From a virus, in the IMG/VR virus record IMGVR_UViG_3300045997_000112, positions 1 through 64,000 of that record: 64,000 bases of DNA; one strand, 5' to 3'. Each line of letters begins with the position of its first letter. Position 1 is the first letter of the stretch. The translations under genes were made by a program, and so were the position numbers. The notes under the pieces are model-generated. The model did no database searches. It was not told the DNA's origin and saw only the letters and a list, made by a program, of their open reading frames with translations. Shown piece by piece: positions 1 to 7,987 of the stretch.

Positions 1-114
1 TTGGGCGTCACCAAGACCGTCAAGGTTGAGGCGACCGTCGACCCCATGGCACAGCTCAAGGCCGCCGCCGCCATCAAGAAGGCCAAGGCCAAGGCCGCGA
101 AGAAGTCCGCATGA
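1..114 (+). CDS. Partial CDS, Ala/Lys-rich C-terminus
   Basis: Open frame from the left edge to TGA at 112-114. The readable C-terminus is dominated by alanine and lysine, a composition common in disordered basic tails that contact nucleic acid. The first codon in the window is TTG, so this may be the whole 37-codon gene or the end of a longer one. Its stop overlaps the next ATG by 4 bases, suggesting translational coupling. Function not recognised. Confidence 0.55.
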   Translation: MGVTKTVKVEATVDPMAQLKAAAAIKKAKAKAAKKSA

Positions 115-263
115 ACGACGACATCAAACTCTTCCTCATCAATCAGGCGCTCAAGGCAATCTGGGCGATCGATGACGTGATGGAGGCAGCAACCAGTCGG
201 GTGTCCAAGCGGCTCTACCGCGCTGAGCGCAAGATCCTCGCATCCCAGCGGGAGGTCTCATGA
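111..263 (+). CDS. Small hypothetical protein, 50 aa
   Basis: ATG at 111 overlaps the upstream stop and its own TGA overlaps the next ATG at 260, so it sits in a coupled string of genes. The 50-residue product looks helical, with a hydrophobic first half (LFLINQALKAIWAI) and a basic second half. No family recognised. It is called from the start/stop overlaps and consistent G/C at third codon positions. Confidence 0.6.
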   Translation: MNDDIKLFLINQALKAIWAIDDVMEAATSRVSKRLYRAERKILASQREVS

Positions 264-475
264 GCTGGCAGGTGCGGGACATCGCGTGGACTGTCCAGAT
301 CGAGTGGAACGACTCGGAGGGCTCACCTGGTGTGGGCCTGTACGGCCCGTTCAAGACCCGTGAGGACGCAGAGGACTTCGCCCAGACCTGGGGCGAGGAC
401 GACACCGAGATCGGCGACACGTTCGTCGAGTTCATCAACACCGTGGAGAAGGAGGAAGACGATGGCGAAGGGTGA
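260..475 (+). CDS. Small acidic hypothetical protein, 71 aa
   Basis: ATG at 260 overlaps the preceding stop (ATGA). The product is acidic, with a C-terminal run of Glu/Asp, and contains WTVQIEW and GLYGPF segments that suggest a small beta-rich fold. Its end overlaps the ligase start at 462 by 14 bases, and the ligase ribosome-binding sequence (GGAGAAGGAGGAAG, about 446-459) lies inside it. Function not recognised. Confidence 0.65.
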   Translation: MSWQVRDIAWTVQIEWNDSEGSPGVGLYGPFKTREDAEDFAQTWGEDDTEIGDTFVEFINTVEKEEDDGEG

Positions 476-1541
476 CATCGCCTACACCGGCGATGGCTCC
501 AACCATCAGTGGAGCATGCAGGGTTCGGGCAAGAGCCCGTACCTGGTGAAGTACATCAACACCGTGTGGTCCTGCTCGTGCCCTGCGTGGCGCAACCAGA
601 GCAAGCCCATCGACCAGCGCAGCTGCAAGCACTGTGTGGCCGTGGCCGGGTTCGCTGGCATGGTGGCCACGCTCCCGTCCGGGACATCGCAGCTGGCGGC
701 TGCGGCCCAACCCAAAGACGTGCCGCCCGTGCAGCTGGCTGAGAAGTGGGAGGGACAGGATCCCACCGGCTACTACGCCAGCGAGAAGCTCGACGGGGTG
801 CGTGCGTGGTGGGATGGCAAGAACTTCATCAGCCGCCAGGGCAACATCTTCAACGCCCCTGACTGGTTCAAGAATGGCTTGCCGCACAACACGCTGGATG
901 GGGAGCTCTGGACCGGCCGTGGCAAGTTCCAGGAGACCGTCAGCATCGTGCGTCAGGCTGACGCCGGGGACCTGTGGGCGAGCGTGTTCTACATGGTCTT
1001 CGACATGCCCAAGACCGGCACCAACCTGAACATGGACTTCGAGGCACGGTGGACCACGCTGGTGGGCTACGCCAGGACCAACTTCCCACAGGCTGGGGAC
1101 ACTCAGCCCATCCGGTTGGCCGACAAGGCGTACGTCCTCCCGCAGAACCGCTGTGGCGACGAGGACGACCTCATGAAGCGGATGGACGAGGTCATGGCCA
1201 AGGGCGGTGAGGGCCTGATGCTCAAGAAGGCAGGCTCGCTGTACACCGCAGGCCGCACCACTGACCTGCTCAAGGTGAAGCGCTTCCACGATGCTGAGGC
1301 CGTGGTGACGGGGCACCAGCCGGGCAAGGGCAGGCACGACGGAGTCATGGGCGCTCTCGAGCTCCTCGACTACCCCGAGTGCAAGGTGGCGTTCAAGGTG
1401 GGGAGCGGGTTCACGGATGAGCAGCGTCGCAACGCGCTGCACTACTTCCCCGTGGGCACGATCATCACCTACCGGTACCAGGAGCTCACCAACGATGGGG
1501 TGCCCCGCTTCCCCACGTTCGTGCGGAACTACCAGCCATGA
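462..1541 (+). CDS. ATP-dependent DNA ligase with N-terminal SWIM zinc finger
   Basis: Predicted 359-aa polynucleotide ligase that seals nicks using ATP. ATG 462 is chosen because it follows a GA-rich Shine-Dalgarno and begins MAKGD; an upstream in-frame start at 330 would overlap the previous gene. Residues about 38-57 carry a SWIM-type zinc motif (C38, C40, C55, H57). The nucleotidyltransferase core follows: motif I SEKLDGVR with predicted adenylated Lys109, motif III LDGELW (145-150), motif IV GGEGLMLKK (248-256) and motif V LLKVK (269-273), then a C-terminal part consistent with an OB fold. Phage ligases usually act in replication and recombination repair. The SWIM finger fused to the ligase is unusual and may guide DNA or partner binding (inference). 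Confidence 0.9.
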   Translation: MAKGDIAYTGDGSNHQWSMQGSGKSPYLVKYINTVWSCSCPAWRNQSKPIDQRSCKHCVAVAGFAGMVATLPSGTSQLAAAAQPKDVPPVQLAEKWEGQDPTGYYASEKLDGVRAWWDGKNFISRQGNIFNAPDWFKNGLPHNTLDGELWTGRGKFQETVSIVRQADAGDLWASVFYMVFDMPKTGTNLNMDFEARWTTLVGYARTNFPQAGDTQPIRLADKAYVLPQNRCGDEDDLMKRMDEVMAKGGEGLMLKKAGSLYTAGRTTDLLKVKRFHDAEAVVTGHQPGKGRHDGVMGALELLDYPECKVAFKVGSGFTDEQRRNALHYFPVGTIITYRYQELTNDGVPRFPTFVRNYQP

Positions 1542-2017
1542 CGTACCGCATCGAGAGCATCGAGGTCACCGACTTCAGCCTGGCCGATCGTGATGCCCTT
1601 GGTGTGATCCTGCTCGTGGACAGTGGGAGCTACACGTCGGAGCTGAGGTTCGGCTACACCTGCCTCCACGAGGAGACCGGTGTGGAGCTCAAGGGCATGT
1701 CGAACGAGGACATCGTGTTCTCAGACTTCATCGAGAACAACCCCGACCCCGACGGCTACATCCTGGCCACCAAGAACGGCAAGGGTGAGTGGGAGGCTGT
1801 CGAGGACAGTCTCTTCCTGACCGAGGACGACTACCTCACCCTCATCGACCGGCTGGAGATCCTGCTCACCCAACATTGGATGGAGTGCGAGGACGAGGCT
1901 CAGGCCACGTTCGCGCGCCTCATCCATGAGGTCAAGCACCCCGAGGAGAAGATCGACAAGGATCCCTGGTCGATCGATCACGGAGGGATCATCTGGGAGA
2001 TGGAGAGCCCCTTCTAG
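1538..2017 (+). CDS. Hypothetical acidic protein, 159 aa
   Basis: ATG at 1538 overlaps the ligase stop by 4 bases, so it is probably translated with the ligase. The product is strongly acidic and has no transmembrane segment or cysteine cluster. The N-terminal 60 residues alternate hydrophobic and polar residues as in a beta domain; the rest looks helical. No family recognised. It ends the first rightward gene group; a 241-base leader follows. Confidence 0.75.
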   Translation: MTYRIESIEVTDFSLADRDALGVILLVDSGSYTSELRFGYTCLHEETGVELKGMSNEDIVFSDFIENNPDPDGYILATKNGKGEWEAVEDSLFLTEDDYLTLIDRLEILLTQHWMECEDEAQATFARLIHEVKHPEEKIDKDPWSIDHGGIIWEMESPF

Positions 2018-2151
2018 GGCCAAGGATGTTCTGTGGTCATGAGGCCCCGGACAGTGACAACCGCATGGGCGCAACTCCATCATTGGGAGCCCACATCGCC
2101 ACGTCGATTAGCCCACTGCACCACGAACATCCACAGCTCGGAGGTAGTACT

Positions 2152-2186
2152 CACGCCCACCGCCAACCCAAAAGTCGGTGGGCGTG
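2152..2186 (+). promoter_or_regulatory. Leader hairpin presenting CAACCCAAAA in its loop
   Basis: Perfect 11-bp inverted repeat, arms 2152-2162 and 2176-2186, with a 13-base loop that contains CAACCCAAAA at 2164-2173. It lies in the non-coding stretch 2018-2258, about 70 bases before the AAA+ gene. There is no T-run after it, so it resembles an RNA regulatory hairpin more than an intrinsic terminator. The same loop sequence recurs at 4098, 6254, 7336 and 9937. The rest of 2018-2258 holds no gene I can support. Confidence 0.55.
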
Positions 2187-2258
2187 CAGGTGCATCCGAG
2201 CACCACGGCAATGTCAGACGGCACTGCCAACATTGAAGTATCACTGAAGGAGAACAGA

Positions 2259-3632
2259 ATGAAGATCACCATCCCCGTCGCCGTCAGCATCCCCAACGGC
2301 GAGGGTCACATGCTCCAGATCGCGCTCACGCCCGAGGGCGTGCTCGGGCGGCTGGACACCGGCGTCAAGGGCCGTGCCAACCGCATCGCGCTGTACGCCG
2401 ACGACCGTGGCCACAAGACCACCGACCTGCCCGAGAACGAGATCCTGCTCATGCGGATCGGCGACGTCGAGATGGACGCGGACATGCTCCGTGCGCTCGT
2501 CGAGCGTGGCTACGCCACCGGTGACGAGGCCAGCATCGTGAACGCGCTCAAGAAGGCGTGGGAGCACGCGCCCATCCGGGTGCAGGACGGCATCAAGACC
2601 CAGGAGTGGATCGGCTCCACCACCACGCCGTCGTGGCCCGTCGAGGCCGCGCCCGTGGTCACCGCACCCGTCGTGCAGGTCACCGAGGCCAGCCCGGTCG
2701 AGGTCATCGCCCCCGTGGGCGAGCTGCCGAACATCGTCATGGACGCTGACACGGCCTCCTCGGCGCTCAAGGTGCACGACAACATGGCGGCCTACAAGGT
2801 GCCCGTCGCCGTCGAGGAGTGGGTGCCGGTCAAGTTCACGGACACCGACATCGACAGCATCGAGTACCTCGAGCGCGCCAAGAACGGCGGCTGGAACATC
2901 GCCATCACCGGCTCGACCGGCTGTGGCAAGTCCGCCCTGTGCTACAACACGGCGGTCAAGTGGGGCACCGCGTACGCGGCCATCCCGTTCTCGGAGGCCA
3001 CGGACACCACCGCGCTCTGGGACGACTCCCTGCTCGTGCCGGACGGCATGGGCGGCACCCGTTCGATGCGCGTGCTCACCGCTGCGGGCATGGTCGCCAA
3101 GTACGGCGGCGTCATGGAGTGGCAGGAGATCAACGGTGCGGCTGACGCCATGCTGACCGCCATCTACGGCGTGCTCGACTTCGGTCGGCAGATCACCCTG
3201 TCCAACGGGTCCACCATCCCGCTGCACAAGGACTGCATCATCATCGCCACCCAGAACCCGGTGGACGCCGCGCACAGCCACGCGTCGCACATGTCCACCG
3301 CGCTCGACCGCCGCTTCTGGCACGTCGAGATGGGCTACATGACCGAGATCGAGGAGAAGCTGGTCCCGGTCAAGGCGCTGCGTGAGATCGCGCAGGAGAT
3401 CCGCCGCTCCGACATCCAGCAGCCCTTCGGCACCGACTCCCTGGTCAAGGTCCACAAGGCCATCCAGGACTTCGGTCTCAAGCAGGGCGTCACCGGCATG
3501 ATCACCATGTTCCGCGACTCGGCTGCCCGAGAGATCGTGCGTCCCATCATTGACGTGCGGCTCACCGAGCTGGGCACCGCCTACAACCAGGAGGTCGAGT
3601 CCGACGTCGAAGAGGCCGACCTTTCTTGGTGA
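2259..3632 (+). CDS. CobS/MoxR-like AAA+ ATPase
   Basis: 457-aa AAA+ ATPase; ATG 2259 follows GAAGGAG. Residues 1-185 form an N-terminal region with a Pro/Val-rich linker (about 125-155). The ATPase core has Walker A GSTGCGKS (218-225), Walker B GGVMEWQEIN (283-292), sensor ATQNP (330-334) and arginine-finger region DRRF (350-353). CobS/MoxR ATPases typically pair with a VWA protein to remodel or metallate a target; the next rightward gene (4143) is exactly such a VWA protein. No cobalamin genes are present, so a corrin role is unlikely and a phage-specific remodelling role is inferred. An HNH gene on the other strand sits between the two. Confidence 0.88.
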   Translation: MKITIPVAVSIPNGEGHMLQIALTPEGVLGRLDTGVKGRANRIALYADDRGHKTTDLPENEILLMRIGDVEMDADMLRALVERGYATGDEASIVNALKKAWEHAPIRVQDGIKTQEWIGSTTTPSWPVEAAPVVTAPVVQVTEASPVEVIAPVGELPNIVMDADTASSALKVHDNMAAYKVPVAVEEWVPVKFTDTDIDSIEYLERAKNGGWNIAITGSTGCGKSALCYNTAVKWGTAYAAIPFSEATDTTALWDDSLLVPDGMGGTRSMRVLTAAGMVAKYGGVMEWQEINGAADAMLTAIYGVLDFGRQITLSNGSTIPLHKDCIIIATQNPVDAAHSHASHMSTALDRRFWHVEMGYMTEIEEKLVPVKALREIAQEIRRSDIQQPFGTDSLVKVHKAIQDFGLKQGVTGMITMFRDSAAREIVRPIIDVRLTELGTAYNQEVESDVEEADLSW

Positions 3633-3636
3633 AAGG

Positions 3637-4068
3637 TCAGGGAAGGTGCGCCCACAACCGCCGAGTCTTGATCCGGTAGACGGTGTCTCGACTCTGAAGC
3701 CCGTACTCGGCCATGATCTCTTTCTGTGGCCGAGGGTCATCACGGATGGCCCGCACCTGTTCATTGGTAAGCCGAGCGTTGGGATGCCTTCGCTTGGCGT
3801 ACATGTCCTGCTGATTCTTGGCGGGCGTGCCAATGAACAGGTGCCCCGGGTTCACACACGACGGGTTGTCACAGCTGTGACAGACGTACATCCCTTCAGG
3901 AATGGGCCCAACGTGGATCTCGTAGGAGAAGCGATGGGCGTACATCTTGATTCCGGGTGCACCATTGAAGATCCCGTACCCGCTGCCGTTAGAAGCACGG
4001 GTCCAAAGCCAACACTCAGTTGGCTGACCCTTGACAACACCAAGCCAGAACCGCTCAATGGCATTCAT
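3637..4068 (-). CDS. HNH homing endonuclease, antisense between CobS/CobT-like genes
   Basis: 143-aa protein on the opposite strand to its neighbours. Residues 45-85 hold the HNH core (AHRFSYEIH, YVCHSCDNPSC, then CVNPGHLFIGT), with C63, H64, C66, C71, N73 and H76 in the pattern of free-standing HNH_3 endonucleases. The C-terminus (about 98-140) looks like a helix-turn-helix DNA-recognition module. Its base composition is visibly less GC-rich than flanking genes. It fits neatly in the gap, with its stop 5 bases from the AAA+ stop. These features suggest a recently acquired selfish endonuclease inserted in an intergenic site, cleaving cognate phages that lack it. Confidence 0.88.
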   Translation of the reverse strand: MNAIERFWLGVVKGQPTECWLWTRASNGSGYGIFNGAPGIKMYAHRFSYEIHVGPIPEGMYVCHSCDNPSCVNPGHLFIGTPAKNQQDMYAKRRHPNARLTNEQVRAIRDDPRPQKEIMAEYGLQSRDTVYRIKTRRLWAHLP

Positions 4069-4087
4069 TGGAGAATGCTATCCCCCG

Positions 4088-4122
4088 GTAGCCCGTCCAA
4101 CCCAAAAGCGCGGGCGGGCTAC
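4088..4122 (+). promoter_or_regulatory. Leader hairpin with CAACCCAAAA loop before VWA gene
   Basis: Perfect 8-bp inverted repeat GTAGCCCG (4088-4095) and CGGGCTAC (4115-4122), loop containing CAACCCAAAA at 4098-4107. It ends 20 bases before the VWA start codon, so it lies in that gene's leader. Same loop motif as 2164-2173. Likely a shared post-transcriptional or operator element (inference). Confidence 0.5.
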
Positions 4123-4142
4123 CACCAACCCCTGAAGGAGCA

Positions 4143-6200
4143 ATGATGGATTCCCGTCGCAACGCCGATCACGACATCGATCCGGCGATCGCGGCCCAAG
4201 GCAGAAGCCTCGGCCGCTACAACATCAGCTGGGCGCCCAAGAAGCAGAATGACGAGGCCCTGCGCGCCGTCACCAAGCAATGGGCCCAGGCCCTGGCCAA
4301 GGCGTGGAACGGTGGCCGCCCGGTCACCGTCAAGCACGGCAACGTTGGCGTGGGCGCCAGCACCACCACCGAGGATGACCTCGACATGATCTGGCTCGAC
4401 GACGCAGTGCTGCTGCCCCGTTCGGCCAAGGACCTCGCGGCTGCCGTCGGCATCGTGGTCCATGAGATCGGGCACCTGTTCTACACGCCCAAGCTCAGTG
4501 ACCGCTTCATCCAGGAGATCAACGCCCAGGGGCTGTTCCCGACCTTCAACATGGTCGAGGACGGCAAGCAGGAGATGAAGCTGCTGGCCTACCGGCCGGG
4601 CTTCGAGAAGTACCTGCGCTGGGCCATCCTGCGTCACCTGCTCGCCACCGTGCAGCCACAGACCATCCAGGCCCTGTACCCGGTCATCGCGGGGCGCACG
4701 TACCTCCCGGAGAACCTGAGGGCCAAGGCCCGAATGTTCTGCGCTATGGCATATGGCGACGACGTTGTCGATGAGTTCGACGACCTGCTGCAGGACTTCT
4801 ACGCCATTGACGTGTACGCCAACCCGATGGAGGCGGCCCAGATCATCTCCGACATCAAGAACCTGTTCCCCACTCAGGTGGGCTGCGGTTCGGCTCCCAC
4901 CAATGGGGACACCAAGGAGGACCCCAAGGACTGGAACCCGATCAAGGACCGCAAGAAGAAGTCCAAGAAGAAGGACAAGGACAAGGTCAGCAAGGACAAG
5001 GAGAAGAAGCCCGGGTCCGATGACGATGCCGAGCACGACGACCAGGAGAAGGACGCTGGCGGCGGCGACGAGGACATGGACTGGCTGGACGAGGACTTCG
5101 AGGAGGGTGAGGGCGAGGAGCAGGAGGGCGAGAAGGCCAAGGCCAAGTCCGATGCCGACCTCGACGTCTCCTCCGACTCTGACAGTGACGGTGACGGTGA
5201 CGAGGAGGACGAGAGCTCTGGCGAGTCCGAGGACGCCTCCAACGAGTCGGGTGGCGAGGGCGCTGGTGGTGCCTCCGATGCCCCGCCGCCGGATGCTCAG
5301 GGCGACGGGGGTGCTCCCGAGGAGAACTCCATCGCGCCCGAGGACCTGGGCACGCCCGAGGAGCTGCTGGAGAAGCTCCAGACCATGTCGGACTCGCTGC
5401 AGGACCGCATCGCCCAGGACTACGAGGAGGACTTCGAGCTGATCAAGTCCGAGGCGTTCGGCGATGGCAACATCCGCAAGCCGCTGTGGAACGAGACCGC
5501 CATGCAGCGCAACATGGTGGCGGCTCTCAAGCAGCTGGCCGAGCAGGCCAAGGGCGGGCTCGATCGTCGCCGTCCCAAGGGCAGGCTCAACGTTGGCCGC
5601 TATGCGCGTGGCCGGGACCGCATGGACATCGAGAAGATCGTGTTCGACAAGTTCCGTCCCAATGTTCAGGACGCGCTGGACATGGAGGTCGTCCTGCTCG
5701 TGGACAACTCCGGCTCCATCTACCACGTCCAGAACGAGCTCTCCGGCGTGATGTGGGCGCTGGTCACGGCGCTCGAGTCCGTCGGTGGTCCGGCTGTCAC
5801 CGTGGTGCTGTGGAACAGCAACTTCCAGCTCTGGAAGGTGCCCTCGGAGAAGTGGCGCGCCAAGTACGTGCCCACCATCCAGGCGACCGGTGGCACGTCT
5901 CCGGGTGAGGCCATCAAGTTCGCGGGCAAGCTGTTCAAGAACAGCCGCAAGAAGCAGAAGGTGTGCTTCATCCTCACCGACGGTTGGTGGTCCAACATGC
6001 AGGAGGCCAAGCTGCTGATCGAGGGCATGAAGAAGGCGTCCGACGTGGACACCTACATCCTCGGCTTCGGTGGCTTCGACCCGGCCAACATCAACGACTA
6101 CGGTGCCGTGGACGGCTCCGGGGGTGGCGTGGAGTCCGTGACCGACTTCATCTTCAAGGTGGTCGAGAAGCGCATTCAGCAGAAGATCGCCAACAGCTGA
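4143..6200 (+). CDS. CobT-like VWA-domain protein with HExxH motif
   Basis: 685-aa partner of the CobS-like ATPase. Start ATGATG at 4143 follows GAAGGAGCA. The N-terminal domain has a zinc-peptidase-like HEIGH motif (107-111). A very acidic, Lys/Asp/Ser-rich linker follows (about 255-400) and is probably disordered. The C-terminal VWA domain begins near 512 and contains a complete-looking MIDAS: DNSGS (about 520-524), a downstream TGGTSPG and ILTDGWW. CobT-like subunits use the VWA MIDAS to bind metal and recruit their AAA+ partner. HExxH plus VWA suggests a metal-dependent protease or chaperone acting during infection (inference). Annotations as cobalamin biosynthesis should not be read literally. 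Confidence 0.88.
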   Translation: MMDSRRNADHDIDPAIAAQGRSLGRYNISWAPKKQNDEALRAVTKQWAQALAKAWNGGRPVTVKHGNVGVGASTTTEDDLDMIWLDDAVLLPRSAKDLAAAVGIVVHEIGHLFYTPKLSDRFIQEINAQGLFPTFNMVEDGKQEMKLLAYRPGFEKYLRWAILRHLLATVQPQTIQALYPVIAGRTYLPENLRAKARMFCAMAYGDDVVDEFDDLLQDFYAIDVYANPMEAAQIISDIKNLFPTQVGCGSAPTNGDTKEDPKDWNPIKDRKKKSKKKDKDKVSKDKEKKPGSDDDAEHDDQEKDAGGGDEDMDWLDEDFEEGEGEEQEGEKAKAKSDADLDVSSDSDSDGDGDEEDESSGESEDASNESGGEGAGGASDAPPPDAQGDGGAPEENSIAPEDLGTPEELLEKLQTMSDSLQDRIAQDYEEDFELIKSEAFGDGNIRKPLWNETAMQRNMVAALKQLAEQAKGGLDRRRPKGRLNVGRYARGRDRMDIEKIVFDKFRPNVQDALDMEVVLLVDNSGSIYHVQNELSGVMWALVTALESVGGPAVTVVLWNSNFQLWKVPSEKWRAKYVPTIQATGGTSPGEAIKFAGKLFKNSRKKQKVCFILTDGWWSNMQEAKLLIEGMKKASDVDTYILGFGGFDPANINDYGAVDGSGGGVESVTDFIFKVVEKRIQQKIANS

Positions 6201-6210
6201 GCGCGCGTGG

Positions 6211-6236
6211 AGCACTGGGGCGCAAGTCCCAGTGTT
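6211..6236 (+). terminator. Hairpin after VWA gene
   Basis: Arms CACTGGG (6213-6219) and CCCAGTG (6228-6234), extendable by an A-T and a G-T pair, with an 8-base loop. It begins about 10 bases after the VWA stop. No T-run follows, so it may be a weak terminator, a processing site or an mRNA 3' end stabiliser. Confidence 0.4.
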
Positions 6237-6253
6237 CCCCGGGCAACTCAGCC

Positions 6254-6263
6254 CAACCCAAAA
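6254..6263 (+). repeat. CAACCCAAAA element before 6275 gene
   Basis: Third leader copy of the 10-base element, 11 bases before the start codon and abutting the Shine-Dalgarno TTGAAGGAG. A short GGGC/GCCC stem (6241-6244 with 6251-6254) partly overlaps it. Position just before translation initiation suggests control of initiation. Confidence 0.5.
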
Positions 6264-6274
6264 TTGAAGGAGCA

Positions 6275-7198
6275 ATGATGAGTACGGAGAAGACCCACAA
6301 CGACATCAAGGTCAAGACGGTCTATGTCTCTGGCAGCCAGCTGTACTACGTGCACGGGCGCTACGCCAAGGGCGAGACCCCCAAGCTGTCCGGCGATGCC
6401 ATCCAGATGCCCAAGGGCCTCGACACGATCTGCGGGCCCAACTGCGAGCTGCTCAAGGGCCAGGGGAGCTGCAAGACCCACGGCGGAGCGGGCAAGCTCA
6501 GCGTCTCGTTCAGCGGATCCACCGCCCCCATGGTCAGCTACGTGGTCAGCCAGATCGGTGTGTCCGTCGACAAGACCATGAACCAGCTGTGGACACTGAA
6601 CACCCAGCAGGTCACCTCCCGATCGGTGGGCAACATCCTCTACCTGCCGTCCCTCGACGACATGGAGTGGGACCGCACGGACTGGGAGCACAAGAACAAC
6701 CCCATCAACAACCTGCACGCGCACGTCTGGAACGTGCTGCGCCAGCCCCCGAGCAAGTCCTCCCAGCTGGAGAAGGTGGCCGCACACAACCACGAGCGAG
6801 CCAAGAAGCTGTTCGAGGACCTGGTCAAGAAGATGACCCCGGCCGACGTGAAGAGCGCCCAGTACAAGCAGGGCATCGACGTGTTCTCCAACCGGAACAA
6901 CTTCCTCGCCTCATTGATGGGGGCCGTCAACACCTACCAGGGCTACTCGGCCCTGCAGCCCGCGCAGACCGCGTTCATCCACTCGACCATCCTCAAGATG
7001 GGCCAGCGGCAGTTCCCGGATGACGTGGCCAAGATCCTCGACTGCTACAAGAAGGTCGAGCTGGCCAAGGCGCATGAGGACGTCCCGTTCACCTACGACG
7101 AGGCCACCGTCAAGCGCGTCATGCTGTCCGGTCTGTACAAGAAGCCGGTGGAGAAGCCCAAGGTCGACCTCGCCAACGCGGTCGCTCTCCCTTTCTGA
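6275..7198 (+). CDS. Hypothetical protein, 307 aa, third gene of the CobS/CobT-like cluster
   Basis: Start ATGATG at 6275 follows TTGAAGGAGCA, the same start context as the VWA gene. The soluble 307-aa product has a cluster CGPNCELLKGQGSC near residues 53-66 and a helical C-terminal half rich in Lys and Asp. No known domain recognised. Its leader architecture matches the AAA+ and VWA genes, so it is a candidate substrate or adaptor for that pair (inference). Confidence 0.75.
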   Translation: MMSTEKTHNDIKVKTVYVSGSQLYYVHGRYAKGETPKLSGDAIQMPKGLDTICGPNCELLKGQGSCKTHGGAGKLSVSFSGSTAPMVSYVVSQIGVSVDKTMNQLWTLNTQQVTSRSVGNILYLPSLDDMEWDRTDWEHKNNPINNLHAHVWNVLRQPPSKSSQLEKVAAHNHERAKKLFEDLVKKMTPADVKSAQYKQGIDVFSNRNNFLASLMGAVNTYQGYSALQPAQTAFIHSTILKMGQRQFPDDVAKILDCYKKVELAKAHEDVPFTYDEATVKRVMLSGLYKKPVEKPKVDLANAVALPF

Positions 7199-7218
7199 GT
7201 GAGGCAGATGTCGACCTG

Positions 7219-7329
7219 TTGAAGCATCAGCTCATCAGGAACGTCACCACGGAGCAGGGCGAATTCATCCTCCGGCACTACGGGGAGCGGGCATACGCCA
7301 CCTGGCTGGCCCTAGGAGGAGGGGTGTAG
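7219..7329 (+). CDS. Possible small protein, 36 aa
   Basis: The frame ending in TAG at 7327-7329 reads as a sensible peptide (LKHQLIRNVTTEQGEF then HYGERAYATWLALGGGV) and runs into the next gene's leader. No ATG or GTG is available; TTG at 7219 is the most plausible start, without a clear Shine-Dalgarno. It fills the gap between the 307-aa gene and 7332. Moderate to low confidence. Confidence 0.35.
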   Translation: MKHQLIRNVTTEQGEFILRHYGERAYATWLALGGGV

Positions 7330-7355
7330 CGATGGCAACCCAAAAGCGCCATCGC
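7329..7355 (+). promoter_or_regulatory. Hairpin over the start codon with CAACCCAAAA element
   Basis: Perfect 8-bp repeat GCGATGGC (7329-7336) and GCCATCGC (7348-7355). The ATG of the 7332 gene is inside the left arm and the element CAACCCAAAA (7336-7345) forms the loop. Such folding would hide the start codon, so this looks like an RNA switch controlled by whatever recognises the loop (inference). Confidence 0.5.
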
Positions 7356-7535
7356 CTCCCCCGCCGACGTCACTGCAGCACTGGCAAGCTCCGCTTGCCC
7401 GACAGGGCATCTGCCCTCAGGAAGATCGAAACCCTCAAGCACGCCAACCCAGATCGGGGCTACCTCCCAACAAGGACGTACCACTGCCCGACGTGCAACG
7501 GTTGGCATCTCACAAGTAAGGAGTACGGATGGTGA
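7332..7535 (+). CDS. Small zinc-finger-like protein, 67 aa
   Basis: Basic 67-aa protein with a C-terminal YHCPTCNGWHLTS motif and upstream Cys/His, a small type widespread in actinophages and probably zinc-binding. Start ATG 7332 follows GGAGGAGGGG. The N-terminal MATQK is encoded by the CAACCCAAAA element. Specific role unknown. Confidence 0.75.
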   Translation: MATQKRHRLPRRRHCSTGKLRLPDRASALRKIETLKHANPDRGYLPTRTYHCPTCNGWHLTSKEYGW

Positions 7536-7837
7536 TCAACATCCAGATCGCCGGGTTCGCCCTCGAGGTGAACCTCCTCGGCAATGAGCTCCAACGAGCC
7601 CTCAATGTTGAGTGGAAGACCCCATGGGCCGATGGTGGCCTGCACACCGGCTTCGACCGGTCCAAGTCCGCCAAGGTCTGTGTGGTCTGCGCCAAGCTCT
7701 CGCGCAACTGCAAGTGCGACAAGGAGACCCGCGTGCTGGTCACCCCAGCACTGCTCGGCCACACCCTCATGTCGATGGACCACGAGATGTACCACCACAT
7801 GACCGAGACCGTCTGTGGAGAGGAGGACGACGAGTGA
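7529..7837 (+). CDS. Hypothetical protein with Cys cluster, 102 aa
   Basis: Starts at ATG 7529 inside the end of the previous gene after TAAGGAG. Contains VCVVCAKLSRNCKC (about residues 50-63), four cysteines spaced as in a zinc-binding knuckle, and an acidic C-terminus. Function not recognised; it belongs to the overlapping array of small genes. Confidence 0.75.
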   Translation: MVINIQIAGFALEVNLLGNELQRALNVEWKTPWADGGLHTGFDRSKSAKVCVVCAKLSRNCKCDKETRVLVTPALLGHTLMSMDHEMYHHMTETVCGEEDDE

Positions 7838-7953
7838 TCGAGAGCCCGTTGTACGTGCCCTGCCCCACCTGTCATGCAGATGCCAACCAGCGCTGCATCG
7901 ACATGGTGACGGGCGCGCCCATGTTCGAGTACCACAACACCAGGACGGCCTGA
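7834..7953 (+). CDS. Zinc-ribbon-like peptide, 39 aa
   Basis: GTG 7834 overlaps the upstream stop (GTGA) and follows GAGGAGGACGAC. The product begins VIESPLYVPCPTC and has CPTC, a later Cys and a His near the end, the compact zinc-ribbon pattern common in actinophage small proteins. Likely binds one zinc ion; target unknown. Confidence 0.65.
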   Translation: MIESPLYVPCPTCHADANQRCIDMVTGAPMFEYHNTRTA

Positions 7954-7987
7954 CCGTCCACATCAATGAAGGAGCACTGAAGTAGCA

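Noticed and set aside
4119-6275. 718-aa open frame on the minus strand opposite the VWA gene
   Set aside because: It mirrors the VWA coding frame in a GC-rich region and has a non-protein-like Leu/Val/Gly composition. The VWA protein has clear motifs and good ribosome sites.
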